Below are positions 24,985 to 34,398 of a stretch of DNA of 64,000 nt, piece by piece (within the stretch, counting starts at the first letter, position 1; each line of letters opens with the position of its first letter). The stretch lies in assembly GCF_016107685.1 (NCBI RefSeq), contig NZ_JABASY010000008.1:1-64000 (forward strand), read 5' to 3'. A model generated the notes under the pieces. The model was not told where the DNA came from. It did no database searches and worked only from the letters and a program-made list of their open reading frames with translations. A program made the position numbers and the translations under genes. This DNA comes from Brevibacterium yomogidense (GTDB lineage Bacteria > Actinomycetota > Actinomycetes > Actinomycetales > Brevibacteriaceae).

Positions 24985-26279
24985 GCGCCTCGACTGAGAC
25001 CACACCACGCCAGACCCCCGCGAACGGTGCCGCACTGCGGACGCCGGTCGACTGGAAGTTCCCGATCGTCTACAGCGCTCTCGCGCTCGTGACGCTGCTG
25101 CTCTTCGGCCTGTTCGGGGGAGCGGCGGGCAAGAGCACGACCTTCTCCTTCGCTGCGGGAACCGACCTGTTCGGCATTCCGCCGGTCACCGTCTCCTCGA
25201 TGCCCACCGCGATCGCGATCGGGATCGTGCTCGTCGCGATGGCCGCGATCGCCACGTGGCTGGCGGCGAAGCGGGAGAAGATCGGCATCTGGTTCCCCGT
25301 CGTCTTCGGCGTCCTCTTCCTGTCCGCGTTCCTCACATGGGCGGGCGCGGACACCGGGCGCATCCCGATCACGCCGCTGCTCGCGGGTGCCCTCGCCCTG
25401 TCCGTACCGCTCATCTTCGGTGCGATGTGCGGACTCGTCGGTGAGCGGTCGGGCATCATCAACATCGCGATCGAAGGACAGCTGCTCGCCGGCGCGTTCC
25501 TCGCCGCTGTCGTCGCCTCCGCCGTGAAGAACCCGTACGCCGGGCTCGTCGCCGCGCCGTTCGCCGGTGCGCTGGTCGCCGTCGTCCTCACGTTCTTCGC
25601 GATCCGGTACTGGGTCGACCAGATCATCATCGGCGTCGTCCTCAACGTGCTGGTCGTGGGACTCACGAACTTCCTGTTCTCCACGGTCCTCACGCAGAAC
25701 CCGGAGATGTGGAACGCACGCCAGCAGCTCCCTGTCATCCCGATCCCGCTGCTGGGGGACATCCCGGTCCTGGGGCCCGTCCTGTTCCGGCAGTCGATCC
25801 TCGTCTACCTCATGTACGTCGTCGTCGCGGTGCTGTACATCGCGCTGTTCCACTCGAAGTGGGGCCTGCGGACCCGCGCGATCGGCGAGCATCCCAAGGC
25901 GGCGGACACCGTCGGGATCCCCGTCAACCGCAACCGCGTCATCAACACGCTCATCGCCGGCGGCATCGCCGGGCTGGGCGGCGCGTTCTTCACGGTCGGA
26001 TCCGGCCTGGCGTTCGGCAAGGAGATGTCGGCGGGACAGGGCTTCATCGCGCTGGCGGCCATGATCCTCGGCAAGTGGAACCCGATCGGGGCGGTCTTCG
26101 CGGCGCTGCTGTTCGGCTTCGCCCGGAACCTCGGAAACACGCTGTCGACGATGGGCACCCCGGTGCCCAGCGACCTGCTGCTCATGCTGCCCTACATCGT
26201 GACGATCTTCGCGGTCGCGGGCTTCGTCGGGAAGGTACGCGCACCCGCAGCGAACGGCAAGGCCTATGCCAAGCAGTGA
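24981..26279 (+). CDS. nucleoside ABC transporter permease
   Basis: A 432-residue permease, the NupQ/YufQ-like partner of the preceding protein. An N-terminal helix and periplasmic segment precede the core, which contains VGERSGIINIAIEGQLLAGA and LGKWNPIGAVFAALLFG. The four-base overlap with the upstream permease and the 14-base overlap with the deaminase gene show coupled translation. Confidence 0.9.
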   Translation: MSASTETTPRQTPANGAALRTPVDWKFPIVYSALALVTLLLFGLFGGAAGKSTTFSFAAGTDLFGIPPVTVSSMPTAIAIGIVLVAMAAIATWLAAKREKIGIWFPVVFGVLFLSAFLTWAGADTGRIPITPLLAGALALSVPLIFGAMCGLVGERSGIINIAIEGQLLAGAFLAAVVASAVKNPYAGLVAAPFAGALVAVVLTFFAIRYWVDQIIIGVVLNVLVVGLTNFLFSTVLTQNPEMWNARQQLPVIPIPLLGDIPVLGPVLFRQSILVYLMYVVVAVLYIALFHSKWGLRTRAIGEHPKAADTVGIPVNRNRVINTLIAGGIAGLGGAFFTVGSGLAFGKEMSAGQGFIALAAMILGKWNPIGAVFAALLFGFARNLGNTLSTMGTPVPSDLLLMLPYIVTIFAVAGFVGKVRAPAANGKAYAKQ

Positions 26280-26763
26280 CGCGGCGTCCGGCCGGTCGAC
26301 GGACGGCGACCCCGCGGCCGCTGAGCGGCCGGCGGAGGTGACCGGCACCTCGGCAGCGGATCCCGCAGTGCCCGGCCACGCGGTGACCTGGGACGACCTG
26401 CGGCACCTGGCGCGCGAGGCGATGGCCCGCGCGTACGTGCCGTATTCGCGCTACCCCGTGGGAGCGGCGGCCCTCGTGGACGACGGGCGGACCGTGACGG
26501 GCTGCAACGTGGAGAACGCGTCCTACGGGCTCGGACTGTGCGCTGAGTGCGGACTCGTGTCCTCCCTCGCCCGCACGGGCGGCGGCCGGCTGCTCGCGTT
26601 CGCATGCGTCGACGGGGAGGGCGAGAAGCTCGTGCCGTGCGGCCGGTGCCGGCAGCTGCTCTACGAATTCGGCGGACCCGACCTGCTCCTCGACATGCCC
26701 GGCGGCATCCAGCCGATGACCGCCGTGCTGCCCGAGGCATTCGGCCCCGACCACCTGCGATGA
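26266..26763 (+). CDS. cdd: cytidine deaminase
   Basis: A 165-residue zinc enzyme turning cytidine and deoxycytidine into uridine forms. CNVENASYG and the zinc/catalytic CAEC motif (Glu as proton shuttle), then PCGRCRQ with two more zinc Cys, are present. A ~35-residue low-complexity N-terminal extension precedes the domain. It overlaps the permease gene by 14 bases, so imported cytidine meets the enzyme from the same message. Confidence 0.92.
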   Translation: MPSSDAASGRSTDGDPAAAERPAEVTGTSAADPAVPGHAVTWDDLRHLAREAMARAYVPYSRYPVGAAALVDDGRTVTGCNVENASYGLGLCAECGLVSSLARTGGGRLLAFACVDGEGEKLVPCGRCRQLLYEFGGPDLLLDMPGGIQPMTAVLPEAFGPDHLR

Positions 26764-26891
26764 CAGGCATACGACGGGCCACGTCGACAGCCGCACGACC
26801 ACCTGCGGTGACACCTTCACAACGACTCCCCCGAATTCTGGTGGGATGTCCGAAGACGGCATAGGGTGACCAGCACAGCTTCTACGGAAGG

Positions 26892-28184
26892 ATGAACATG
26901 GGCGAGCGTTTCGATGCAGTGGACGTCATCAGGACCAAGCGCGACGGCGGCACGCTGTCACCCGAGCAGATCGACTGGGTGATTGACGCGTACACCCGCG
27001 GAACCGTGGGCGACGAGCAGATGGCCGCACTGGCGATGGCGATCTACCTGCAGGGCATGGACACAGCGGAGATCCGCCGGTGGACGCGTGCGATGCTGCA
27101 CTCCGGGGAGCGCATGGACTTCAGCTCCCTCACGAAGCCGACGGCGGACAAGCACTCGACGGGCGGGGTGGGCGACAAGATCACGCTCCCGCTGGTCCCA
27201 CTGGTCGCCGTGTTCGGGGTCGCGGTGCCGCAGCTGTCCGGCCGGGGGCTGGGCCACACCGGCGGCACGCTCGACAAGCTCGAAGCGATCCCCGGTTGGC
27301 GTGCCGACCTCACGAACGACCAGCTGCTGAGTCAGCTCGAGGACGTGGGTGCGGTCATCTGTGCCGCCGGCAGCGGGCTCGCGCCAGCGGATAAGAAGCT
27401 CTACGCACTGCGCGACGTCACGGGCACCGTGGATGCGCTCCCGCTCATCGCCTCCTCGATCATGTCGAAGAAGATCGCAGAGGGCACCGGCACCCTCGTG
27501 CTCGACGTCAAGGTGGGTTCGGGCGCGTTCATGAAGCGGATCCCGGACGCGCAGAAGCTCGCCAAGACGATGGTGGAGATCGGGAATGCGGCCGGAGTGA
27601 CGACCTCCGCGCTCATCACGGACATGTCCGCGCCCCTGGGCCGGACCGTCGGCAACGCGCTCGAAGTGCGGGAGGCGGTCGAGGTGCTGGCCGGCGGCGG
27701 TCCTCGCGACGTCGTCGAACTCACTGTCGCACTGGCACAGGAGATGGTGTCCCGTTCCGGCAAGGGCGACGTGGACGTGGCCGTCGCACTCAAGGACGGG
27801 CGCGCCATGGACATGTGGAAGAAGCTGATCCGCGCACAGGGCGGCAACCCAGACGCACCGCTGCCGGTGGCGAAGGAGAAGAAGTACGTGCGGGCGACGA
27901 AGTCCGGCGTCATCACGGAGATGGACGCGCTGCGCGTCGGCTACGCCTCGTGGCGGCTGGGCGCGGGTCGGGCCCGCAAGGGCGCGCCCGTCATGGCGAC
28001 CGCCGGTATCGAGCTCAACAAGACGGTGGGGGAGGCGATCGAGGAGGGCGAGCCGCTCTTCATCCTCCACACGGACGAACCCGAACGCTTCGAACGCGCA
28101 GCGGACATGCTCGACGGGTCCACGGCCATCGACGGGAACGCGGCGCAGGGCCGCACATCCGTCATCATCGACCGTGTGAGCTGA
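26892..28184 (+). CDS. deoA: thymidine/pyrimidine-nucleoside phosphorylase
   Basis: A 430-residue phosphorylase cleaving pyrimidine nucleosides to base plus (deoxy)ribose 1-phosphate. KHSTGGVGDKITL (phosphate loop, about 83-95), SGRGLGHTGGTLDKLE and KVGSGAFMK are the family motifs. GGAAGG precedes the ATG, and a second ATG two codons on is also possible. A TAGGGT box at 26862-26867 may be its own -10. It follows cdd and feeds deoC. Confidence 0.94.
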   Translation: MNMGERFDAVDVIRTKRDGGTLSPEQIDWVIDAYTRGTVGDEQMAALAMAIYLQGMDTAEIRRWTRAMLHSGERMDFSSLTKPTADKHSTGGVGDKITLPLVPLVAVFGVAVPQLSGRGLGHTGGTLDKLEAIPGWRADLTNDQLLSQLEDVGAVICAAGSGLAPADKKLYALRDVTGTVDALPLIASSIMSKKIAEGTGTLVLDVKVGSGAFMKRIPDAQKLAKTMVEIGNAAGVTTSALITDMSAPLGRTVGNALEVREAVEVLAGGGPRDVVELTVALAQEMVSRSGKGDVDVAVALKDGRAMDMWKKLIRAQGGNPDAPLPVAKEKKYVRATKSGVITEMDALRVGYASWRLGAGRARKGAPVMATAGIELNKTVGEAIEEGEPLFILHTDEPERFERAADMLDGSTAIDGNAAQGRTSVIIDRVS

Positions 28185-28273
28185 CAGCGGACCGATCCGT
28201 GGCGCAGCGGGCTGTGTGAGCTGACGCGACGGACGGATCCGCCGCCCCAGAGCGGACTGATCAGATCTGAGAC

Positions 28274-28306
28274 GCAGTGGCCCGGCGGGATCCGCCGGGC
28301 CACTGC
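28274..28306 (+). terminator. terminator after deoA
   Basis: A perfect 15-base stem (GCAGTGGCCCGGCGG and its complement) with a three-base loop, 90 bases after the deoA stop. Confidence 0.8.
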
Positions 28307-28367
28307 CATGACCGAATGTGACTAGTGTTGAGACCCACGACCCTGTGCTGTCCCCTGAGGAGGACCC

Positions 28368-29090
28368 ATGACCCACGCAAGCACCGCAGCGGAACTCGCC
28401 GCACGCATCGACCACACCCTGCTCAAGCCGGAATCCTCCACCGCTGATTTCGCGGGTCTCGTGGCCGACGCCCGGGGACTGGGGGTGCTCGCCGTGTGCG
28501 TGTCCCCGTCCGCTCTGCCGCTCGCGGACACCGGTGACCTGGTCGTCGCGACGGTGTGCGGGTTCCCCTCGGGTGCCGTGAAGAGCGACGTGAAGGCCGC
28601 CGAGGCCTCCCGCGCCGTCGCGGACGGCGCCCGGGAGGTCGACATGGTCGTGAACATCGGCCTCATCAAGGACGGCGCATGGGACGTCGTCGAAGCGGAC
28701 ATCCGGGGAGTCGTCGGCGCGGTCGCCGCCGCGGCCCGGGACGCGGGTCTGCCGGTGGCGGACGGACCGGAAGCGGCGACGAAGGGTGCTGCGATCGTCA
28801 AGGTCATCCTCGAAACCGCGGCGCTCACGGATGACGAGATCGTCGAGGCGTGCCGCAGGGCCGAAGCCGCCGGCGCCCACTACGTGAAGACGTCCACGGG
28901 GTTCCACCCCACGGGCGGTGCGAGCGCACACGCCGTCTCCCTCATGCGGGAGACAGTGGGCGACCGCCTGGGGGTCAAGGCCTCGGGCGGCATCCGCACA
29001 CTCGAGGCGGCCCAGCAGATGCTCGAGGCCGGTGCCTCACGGCTGGGGCTGTCCGGGTCGAAGACGATCCTCGACCAGCTCGGGAGTTGA
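28368..29090 (+). CDS. deoC: deoxyribose-phosphate aldolase
   Basis: A 240-residue class I aldolase splitting 2-deoxyribose 5-phosphate to glyceraldehyde 3-phosphate and acetaldehyde. RIDHTLLKP at the start, VDMVVNIG, the Schiff-base lysine in HYVKTSTGF, and KASGGIRT near the end are diagnostic. GAGGAGGACCC precedes the ATG. A TAGTGT box at 28323-28328 downstream of the deoA terminator suggests an independent promoter. Confidence 0.95.
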   Translation: MTHASTAAELAARIDHTLLKPESSTADFAGLVADARGLGVLAVCVSPSALPLADTGDLVVATVCGFPSGAVKSDVKAAEASRAVADGAREVDMVVNIGLIKDGAWDVVEADIRGVVGAVAAAARDAGLPVADGPEAATKGAAIVKVILETAALTDDEIVEACRRAEAAGAHYVKTSTGFHPTGGASAHAVSLMRETVGDRLGVKASGGIRTLEAAQQMLEAGASRLGLSGSKTILDQLGS

Positions 29091-29097
29091 CCGCCGC

Positions 29098-29976
29098 GTG
29101 CGGAGGCCCTTCGTCTGTCCGGGCGTCGGCCTGCTGGGGGACGACCGCTTCGTCCCGACACGGGACGGCCGCTGGCTGAGGACCATGGTGGCAGGCCCCG
29201 CCGCGGGTGCGAGCGGTGTTTCGGAAGCGAGCAGTGCTTCGGGTGCGGGCGGTACTTGGGGTGGGCTCGCCGACCTCGTGGACGTGGTGCGGGCGTTCCC
29301 CCATCGCAGACTCGTCCTCGTGGGCCACAGCTGGGGCGGTCCGATCGTCCGACGTGCCGCGCAGATCCTCCTGGACGACGCGCATGCCGCGGCGCGCTCC
29401 GGGAGCGCCGGGAGCGGCGAGCGCGGAGATGACGCCTCTCGCGACGATCGCGGGGTGACGGGTGTCGTCCTGGTCGACCCGACCGACGAGAACGCGGACC
29501 TGTACTTCCACCGGTCGACGGCCGTGACGATGCGCCTCAACCGCTTCCTCCTGGTCGGCATGGCCCGGTTCGGGCTGCTGCGGCCCCTGTTGCACAGGAT
29601 GGGCGAGGGGCTCCCCACCGCTGTGCGGGACGCCGCAGCCCAGGCGGGGGCGACGGCGGAGGCGGCAGCGGCCTCGGCGGCGGAGCTGTCCGGTTTCCTC
29701 AGCGACGTGCGGGACCTGCGGGAGGCCGGGTGGCAGCCGCAGCACGTGCCGGTCCGACTGGTGTCCGGGGTGCGCCCCGGCCCGCGTGAGGGCGCGACGA
29801 GGGACGCGCTCATCGCCGCACACCGGACGACCGCGCGCGACAACCTGCGGGTCGAGCTGGTCGAGGCGACCGCCTCCTCCCATCTCGTCCCGCTCACGGA
29901 GCCCGAGGTCGTGGTCGGGCAGGTGCGGGACCTGCTCGGTGCCGCGCGGCGTGAGGAGGACCCTCGTGAGCACTGA
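29098..29976 (+). CDS. alpha/beta hydrolase, probably missing part of the core fold
   Basis: A 292-residue protein (GTG start; no strong ribosome site). The nucleophile elbow LVGHSWGG (Ser78), VLVDPTDENAD and the late His in ATASSHLVP form a serine-hydrolase triad. Between the N-terminal strands (residues 18-33) and the elbow, where relatives have the oxyanion strand and a YDRAGLGRS-like loop, only a Ser/Ala/Gly-rich run (about 34-54) is present. It may be inactive or a decaying copy. Its end overlaps the ZapE-like gene by 11 bases. Confidence 0.65.
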   Translation: MRRPFVCPGVGLLGDDRFVPTRDGRWLRTMVAGPAAGASGVSEASSASGAGGTWGGLADLVDVVRAFPHRRLVLVGHSWGGPIVRRAAQILLDDAHAAARSGSAGSGERGDDASRDDRGVTGVVLVDPTDENADLYFHRSTAVTMRLNRFLLVGMARFGLLRPLLHRMGEGLPTAVRDAAAQAGATAEAAAASAAELSGFLSDVRDLREAGWQPQHVPVRLVSGVRPGPREGATRDALIAAHRTTARDNLRVELVEATASSHLVPLTEPEVVVGQVRDLLGAARREEDPREH

Positions 29977-31069
29977 GACCGACCACGTGGACGACGTGAG
30001 TCACTCCCGAACCGACGTGCGGCCGGGCAGTGGCGCCCGGCAACCTCTCCAGGAGGCTCTCGAGGAAGCAGTGCGGCAGTCGGGGAAGCTGCTGGACGAC
30101 GGGCAGCAGGCGGCACTCGAGACGCTCGTCGCGCCGGTCCCGCACGGGTTCTACCTGTGGGGCGATGTGGGCCGCGGCAAGACGATGCTCGCAGACCTGT
30201 ACGCGGAGACCCACGCGGACCGGCGGGTGAAACGGGTGCACATCCACGCGTTCCTGCGGGAGCTCCACCGGCAGATCGCGGGGCAGCGGGCACCACTCGC
30301 AGACGTGCTGTCGCGGGTGCTCGGAGACACGCAGGTGCTGGTGTTCGACGAGTTCCACGTGCACGACGTGGCCGACGCGGTGTTCCTCACGGCAGTGCTC
30401 GAGTTCGTCATCGCGCGGCGGATCCTGCTCGTGGCCACCTCGAACTATCCGCCGCGGGGGCTGCTGCCGGACCCGCTGTTCCACCACCGGATGGAGCCCG
30501 CGATCGCGCTCATCGAGCAGCACCTGACAGTGGTGGGGATCGGTGACGGGCCGGACCATCGCATGGGTGCACAGGCCCGGGCCGGGGATGGGGCGACGAA
30601 CGGTTTCGCCGCCGGCCGGTGGATCGTTGAGGCTCCGACGAGCGGCACGGTCGACCGGCAGCCAGGGAACGATCCGACGACGAACAGCCGCCCGGGTGCG
30701 GCGACCCGCACCGACGCGACCCTCGGTGAGAAGTTCCGGGTGGCGGGGATCCCGGTCCGTGCTCTGCGCGTCGAGGGGGCCCGCTGCGTCTTCTCGTTCG
30801 CGGACCTGTGCGAGGCCGCGGTCGGCACGCACCAGTACCTGTGGCTCGCCGACCGGTTCGACGAGGTGAGTGTGGTGGAGGTGCCCGACCTCGCGACGAC
30901 GAGGCGGGATGCGCTGCTGCGATTCGCACTCCTCATCGACGTCCTCTGCGACCGGGACACGACCCTTACGGTGCAAGCGGCCGCAGAGCCGTCGCGCCTC
31001 CTCGAGGCGGAGGAGCCGCCGCGCGACGCGACCCGCACGCTGAGCCGCCTGGCGCTGCTCGCCGGATGA
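29966..31069 (+). CDS. zapE: cell division protein ZapE-like ATPase (AFG1 family)
   Basis: A 367-residue P-loop ATPase. Walker A GDVGRGKTML (about 66-75), Walker B VFDEFHVHD, and ATSNYPPRGLLPDPLFHHR match the AFG1/ZapE family. Its best-studied member affects Z-ring stability in E. coli. An insertion at about 200-245 is low-complexity. GTG start with GAGGAGGA upstream, inside the end of the hydrolase gene. It is convergent with the export-protein gene. Confidence 0.88.
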   Translation: MSTETDHVDDVSHSRTDVRPGSGARQPLQEALEEAVRQSGKLLDDGQQAALETLVAPVPHGFYLWGDVGRGKTMLADLYAETHADRRVKRVHIHAFLRELHRQIAGQRAPLADVLSRVLGDTQVLVFDEFHVHDVADAVFLTAVLEFVIARRILLVATSNYPPRGLLPDPLFHHRMEPAIALIEQHLTVVGIGDGPDHRMGAQARAGDGATNGFAAGRWIVEAPTSGTVDRQPGNDPTTNSRPGAATRTDATLGEKFRVAGIPVRALRVEGARCVFSFADLCEAAVGTHQYLWLADRFDEVSVVEVPDLATTRRDALLRFALLIDVLCDRDTTLTVQAAAEPSRLLEAEEPPRDATRTLSRLALLAG

Positions 31070-31102
31070 CCGGAGCGCAGCGCCATGCGCCGGGAGCGGA
31101 CC

Positions 31103-31645
31103 TCACCGCATCGCGAGGGTGATGCCGGCTGAGGCGAGCACGCCGAAGAGCACGCCCCACGCGATGATCCCGACCGTCTGCCAGACGATGACCGAGCCCC
31201 GTGAGGCGCCGAAGCCCACGAGGGTCGGGGCGGTGATGTGGCTGGGGAGCACCGACTGGCCGAGGATGCTCACGCCGGGCACACCGTAGCGGTCGAACAT
31301 CCTGCGGAGCCGCTGCTTGCCCTTGCTGGGCGCAGCCTGGTCGGCGTCGCCCGGCTCACCCGCGGCGTCGACCCGAATCGTGGCGTCGGACGGGACCGAT
31401 GCGCGTGCCCGGCGCTTCGCCACCGCCTTCTCCCGGACGGCTCCTGCGATCCACACGGTGAGCGCCATGGCGGCGACGTTCCCGATGATCGCGGCGAGGA
31501 TCGCGACGGGTGCGGGCACGCCGGTGAGTACGCCCAGGACGGCCCCGCCGTAGCTCTCGACGAAGGGGATCGCCCCGATGAGCATGACGGCGAGCCACTG
31601 GAGGGCGGTCGGGAAGGATTCTGCGAAGGTGAAGAGGGTGTCCAC
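31103..31645 (-). CDS. small multi-drug export-like membrane protein
   Basis: A 180-residue protein with about four membrane segments: FPTALQWLAVMLIGAIPFVE, a Gly-rich second pair, a cytoplasmic Lys/Arg-rich loop (about 75-115) and two C-terminal helices. GAIPFVESYGG resembles the E-x-GAIP motif of the small multi-drug export family (PF06695). Function is not established for most members. GTG start with GAGGA upstream. It is divergent from the XRE/DUF2178 pair and may share its operator region. Confidence 0.6.
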   Translation of the reverse strand: MDTLFTFAESFPTALQWLAVMLIGAIPFVESYGGAVLGVLTGVPAPVAILAAIIGNVAAMALTVWIAGAVREKAVAKRRARASVPSDATIRVDAAGEPGDADQAAPSKGKQRLRRMFDRYGVPGVSILGQSVLPSHITAPTLVGFGASRGSVIVWQTVGIIAWGVLFGVLASAGITLAMR

Positions 31646-31683
31646 GGTGGTGTCCTCGTTTCGGGATGGATCATCGCACTGCG

Positions 31684-31750
31684 GTGTCAAGTGCGCTTTA
31701 CGTGTCAAGCGTGCTTTACGTTCCTGCTGTGTGTCAAGTACATTTGACAC
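31684..31750. promoter_or_regulatory. triple GTGTCAA operator and promoter of the XRE/DUF2178 pair
   Basis: GTGTCAAG-ygy-GCTTTAC occurs at 31684-31701 and again, immediately adjacent, at 31702-31719. A third GTGTCAAG starts the palindrome TGTCAA-GTACAT-TTGACA (31732-31749), which overlaps a TACATT -10 box (31739-31744) seven bases before the ATG. TTTACG at 31715-31720 is a possible -35 (18-base spacer). This is the layout of an autorepressed leaderless promoter. Confidence 0.65.
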
Positions 31751-31945
31751 ATGGAGAGTCGGATCCGTGAACTGCGGACGGAGAGCGGCCTGTCGCAGCA
31801 GGCGCTCGCCGTCGAGGTGGGGGTCTCCCGGCAGACGATCAACGCCTTGGAGACAGGGCGCTACGACCCGTCGCTCAAGCTCGCGGTGCACCTGGCCCGC
31901 TTCTTCGGGTCGACGGTGGAGGAGGTCTTCGATGTCGATGCATGA
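31751..31945 (+). CDS. small XRE-family regulator
   Basis: A 64-residue protein that is almost only a helix-turn-helix: LSQQALAVEVGVSRQTINAL is the HTH. Compact XRE repressors like this are typically paired with a small membrane protein. Here the next gene overlaps it by 14 bases and encodes a DUF2178-like protein. The repeated TGTCAA sites just upstream are the likely targets. Confidence 0.88.
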   Translation: MESRIRELRTESGLSQQALAVEVGVSRQTINALETGRYDPSLKLAVHLARFFGSTVEEVFDVDA

Positions 31946-32375
31946 GTCGTCGCAGGGTCGTGGGGGAGGGCTGCGCGGCTTCCGCGTCTCTCCCATGAAC
32001 GCCGTCTTCACGCTGCTGTTCCTCGTGGCCGGCGTGCTGTTCTGGGTCTACGACTCGTGGGTCACGGGACTGGTGTTCTTCGTCGCGGCGGTCGCGCAGT
32101 ACGCCATCGCGCTGTTCGCACGACGGGGGAGGGGTGCGTCGGACGTGTGGCGGGCCAGCGCCTTCGAACCCAGTGACGAGCGTGACCGCGCGATCCTCAC
32201 GAAAGCGTCCGCGCTCGTCGCATACGTCGTCGCGTCGGGAAGCATGGTGGCGTTCCTCGTCGCGGTCCTGGCGTTCCGGTCGGAGACGGTGCTCGTCGCG
32301 TACCTGGCGGTGCAGACGATCGTCATCAACATCTTCTGGGGTGTCACGATCTGGGTCATGGCCCGCCACGGGTGA
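31932..32375 (+). CDS. DUF2178-like membrane protein
   Basis: A 147-residue protein with four predicted membrane helices in two pairs (about 20-60 and 90-140). They are separated by SDERDRAILTKASALVAYVV, a conserved-looking loop of DUF2178 proteins. Coupled by overlap to the XRE gene. The family's role is unknown; pairing with a repressor suggests it senses or affects membrane state. Confidence 0.7.
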   Translation: MSMHESSQGRGGGLRGFRVSPMNAVFTLLFLVAGVLFWVYDSWVTGLVFFVAAVAQYAIALFARRGRGASDVWRASAFEPSDERDRAILTKASALVAYVVASGSMVAFLVAVLAFRSETVLVAYLAVQTIVINIFWGVTIWVMARHG

Positions 32376-32417
32376 GAGACGACCCGCCACCGCTGGGTCA
32401 GAGGGGCACCGCTGGGG

Positions 32418-34397
32418 TCAGAGGCGGAAGAACGTGCGGAGGTCCGCCGAGATCCCGGTGAGTCGGGCACCGGCGGCATCCCACGCGGGTCCCACGAGTG
32501 ACTGCGGCGAGACCGCCTCCTCCTGCGGGTCCTCACCTCCACCCGCTCCCTGCTCAGTTCCGTCTGCCCCCTGTGCGGGCCCACCCGCTCCTTGCGTGCT
32601 CACGGACGTCACAGTGCCCGTGGAGTCCACGGACCCCGCGGATGCCACCGCTTCGACGGCCTCCAGGTAGCACTTGAGCTTGGGTTCCGTCCCCGACGGC
32701 CGCACGATGACGCGGTCACCCGCCTGCGTGAGCAGGACGACGCCGTCCGTGGGCGCGAGGTCGCCGTATCCCACCGTCATGTCGACGACCTCCGTGACGG
32801 GGGAGCCACCCAGATCGGTAGGGGGAGCTGCGCGCAGCGCGGCCATCGCCTGGGCGATGAGTGACGTGTCCTCGAGTCGGAACGTGAGCGGAGAAGTGCG
32901 GAAGACACCGTCCGTCGCGCGGATGCGCGCCAGTTCGTCGGGCAGTGAGCGACCGTCAGCCCGCAGGCGCGAGGCGAACGCGGCGAACAGCACGGCCGCA
33001 CTGATCCCGTCCTTGTCACGCACCGTGACCGGGTCGACGCAGTAGCCCAGCGCCTCCTCGTAGCCGTACACGATCCCCGGGACGCGGGAGATCCACTTGA
33101 AGCCGGTGAGGGTCGGCACGTGCGCGATCCCGTGACGGGCCGCGAGCGCTCCCAGCGCACGCGAGGACACTACCGAGCTCGCGAACACAGGCTCCGCCAC
33201 CGCCGTGGAGGACCCGTCCGAGGAGTCGACCCCGGCCGCGGTGAGAGCGTCGTCCGGTGACGCCTCGTCTGCCCCGGCCTCGGATCCTCGGATCCCTGTG
33301 GCGACGGCCTCTCCCAGCAGCAGGCCGACCTCGTCGCCGGACAGCTGGTACCAGCCCGACCCGTCGGGGGCGGGCACGGCGGCGGAGAGGCGGTCCGCGT
33401 CCGGGTCGTTCGCGAGGATGAGATCGGCGCGCACATCGTCGGCGAGGGCGACCGCCTCATCGAGCGCGCCGGCCTCCTCCGGGTTGGGGAATGCGACCGT
33501 CGGGAAGTCCGGGTCCGGGTCCCGCTGCGATTCGACGGGTCGGACATCGGCGAAACCGGCTGCGGCCAGTGCTCGGGCCAGCGTCGTCGCCCCCACACCG
33601 TGGAGCGCGGTCGTGACGATGCGCAGCGGGCCGCGCGGGTCGGCCTGGGCACCCAGACGGGTGAGCGACTCGAGGTAGGCGGCGACGACCTCGGACCCCA
33701 GCGATTCCCAGCCGGATTCGGCACGTGGGACACCCGCCACGGAGTCGACTGCGGCGATCCGTTCGGCGATGAGGGCGTCCGCGGGCGGCACGATCTGCGC
33801 ACCGGCACCCTGCGCGGCGACCTCCGCACCGTCGAGCGCGGTGAGAGGACGGTGTCCCAGGTAGACCTTGTACCCGTTGTCGCGGGGAGGGTTGTGGGAC
33901 GCGGTGACCATGACGCCGGCGTCCGCGGACAAGTGCTGGACGGCGAACGCGAGGACCGGGGTGGGCAGCCTTGCGGGCAGCAGGAGGGCGCGGCCCCCCG
34001 CGGCGGTGACGACGGCGGCCGTGTCACGCGCGAAATCGGCGGATCCGTAGCGGGCGTCGCAGCCGATGACCACGGTGAACGGATCGCCGCCGGCCGTGTG
34101 CTCGGCCAGGAACGCGGACAGCCCGGCGGCAGCCCGGATGACGACCGCCCGATTCATGCGGTGCGGGCCGCCGGAGATCTCACCGCGCAGGCCGGCCGTG
34201 CCGAACTCCAGCAGCCCTGTGAACCGGTCGGTCAGGTCTGCAGACGCCTCCGCGGCCGCCGCCCCTGGTTCCGCAGTGGCCGTCTCCAGCAGTTCGCTCA
34301 GTTCGGCGCGAGTGACGGGATCGGGGTCGTCGGCGATCCAGGCGCGGACGATGTCCGCGTCGAATCCCGCGACGAAGGCGCTTGCGACACGAGCCAT
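32418..34397 (-). CDS. phosphohexomutase family enzyme (phosphoglucomutase/phosphopentomutase-like)
   Basis: A 659-residue alpha-D-phosphohexomutase. The catalytic serine loop VTASHNPPRDNGYK, metal loop NDPDADR, sugar loop GYEEALGY and phosphate loop RPSGTEPKLK are all present. It is longer than typical (~550) because of an insertion near 390-425 and a Gly/Gln/Ser-rich stretch near 600-635. It starts one base after punA ends. Beside purine and pyrimidine phosphorylases, a role converting (deoxy)ribose 1-phosphate to 5-phosphate is plausible, but sequence alone cannot separate hexose from pentose use. Confidence 0.85.
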   Translation of the reverse strand: MARVASAFVAGFDADIVRAWIADDPDPVTRAELSELLETATAEPGAAAAEASADLTDRFTGLLEFGTAGLRGEISGGPHRMNRAVVIRAAAGLSAFLAEHTAGGDPFTVVIGCDARYGSADFARDTAAVVTAAGGRALLLPARLPTPVLAFAVQHLSADAGVMVTASHNPPRDNGYKVYLGHRPLTALDGAEVAAQGAGAQIVPPADALIAERIAAVDSVAGVPRAESGWESLGSEVVAAYLESLTRLGAQADPRGPLRIVTTALHGVGATTLARALAAAGFADVRPVESQRDPDPDFPTVAFPNPEEAGALDEAVALADDVRADLILANDPDADRLSAAVPAPDGSGWYQLSGDEVGLLLGEAVATGIRGSEAGADEASPDDALTAAGVDSSDGSSTAVAEPVFASSVVSSRALGALAARHGIAHVPTLTGFKWISRVPGIVYGYEEALGYCVDPVTVRDKDGISAAVLFAAFASRLRADGRSLPDELARIRATDGVFRTSPLTFRLEDTSLIAQAMAALRAAPPTDLGGSPVTEVVDMTVGYGDLAPTDGVVLLTQAGDRVIVRPSGTEPKLKCYLEAVEAVASAGSVDSTGTVTSVSTQGAGGPAQGADGTEQGAGGGEDPQEEAVSPQSLVGPAWDAAGARLTGISADLRTFFRL

Positions 34398-34398
34398 G

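Noticed and set aside
32388..32424. Near-duplicate CACCGCTGGGGTCAGAGG units between convergent genes
   Set aside because: Two short copies only, in a terminator-like position. Probably a chance duplication without function.
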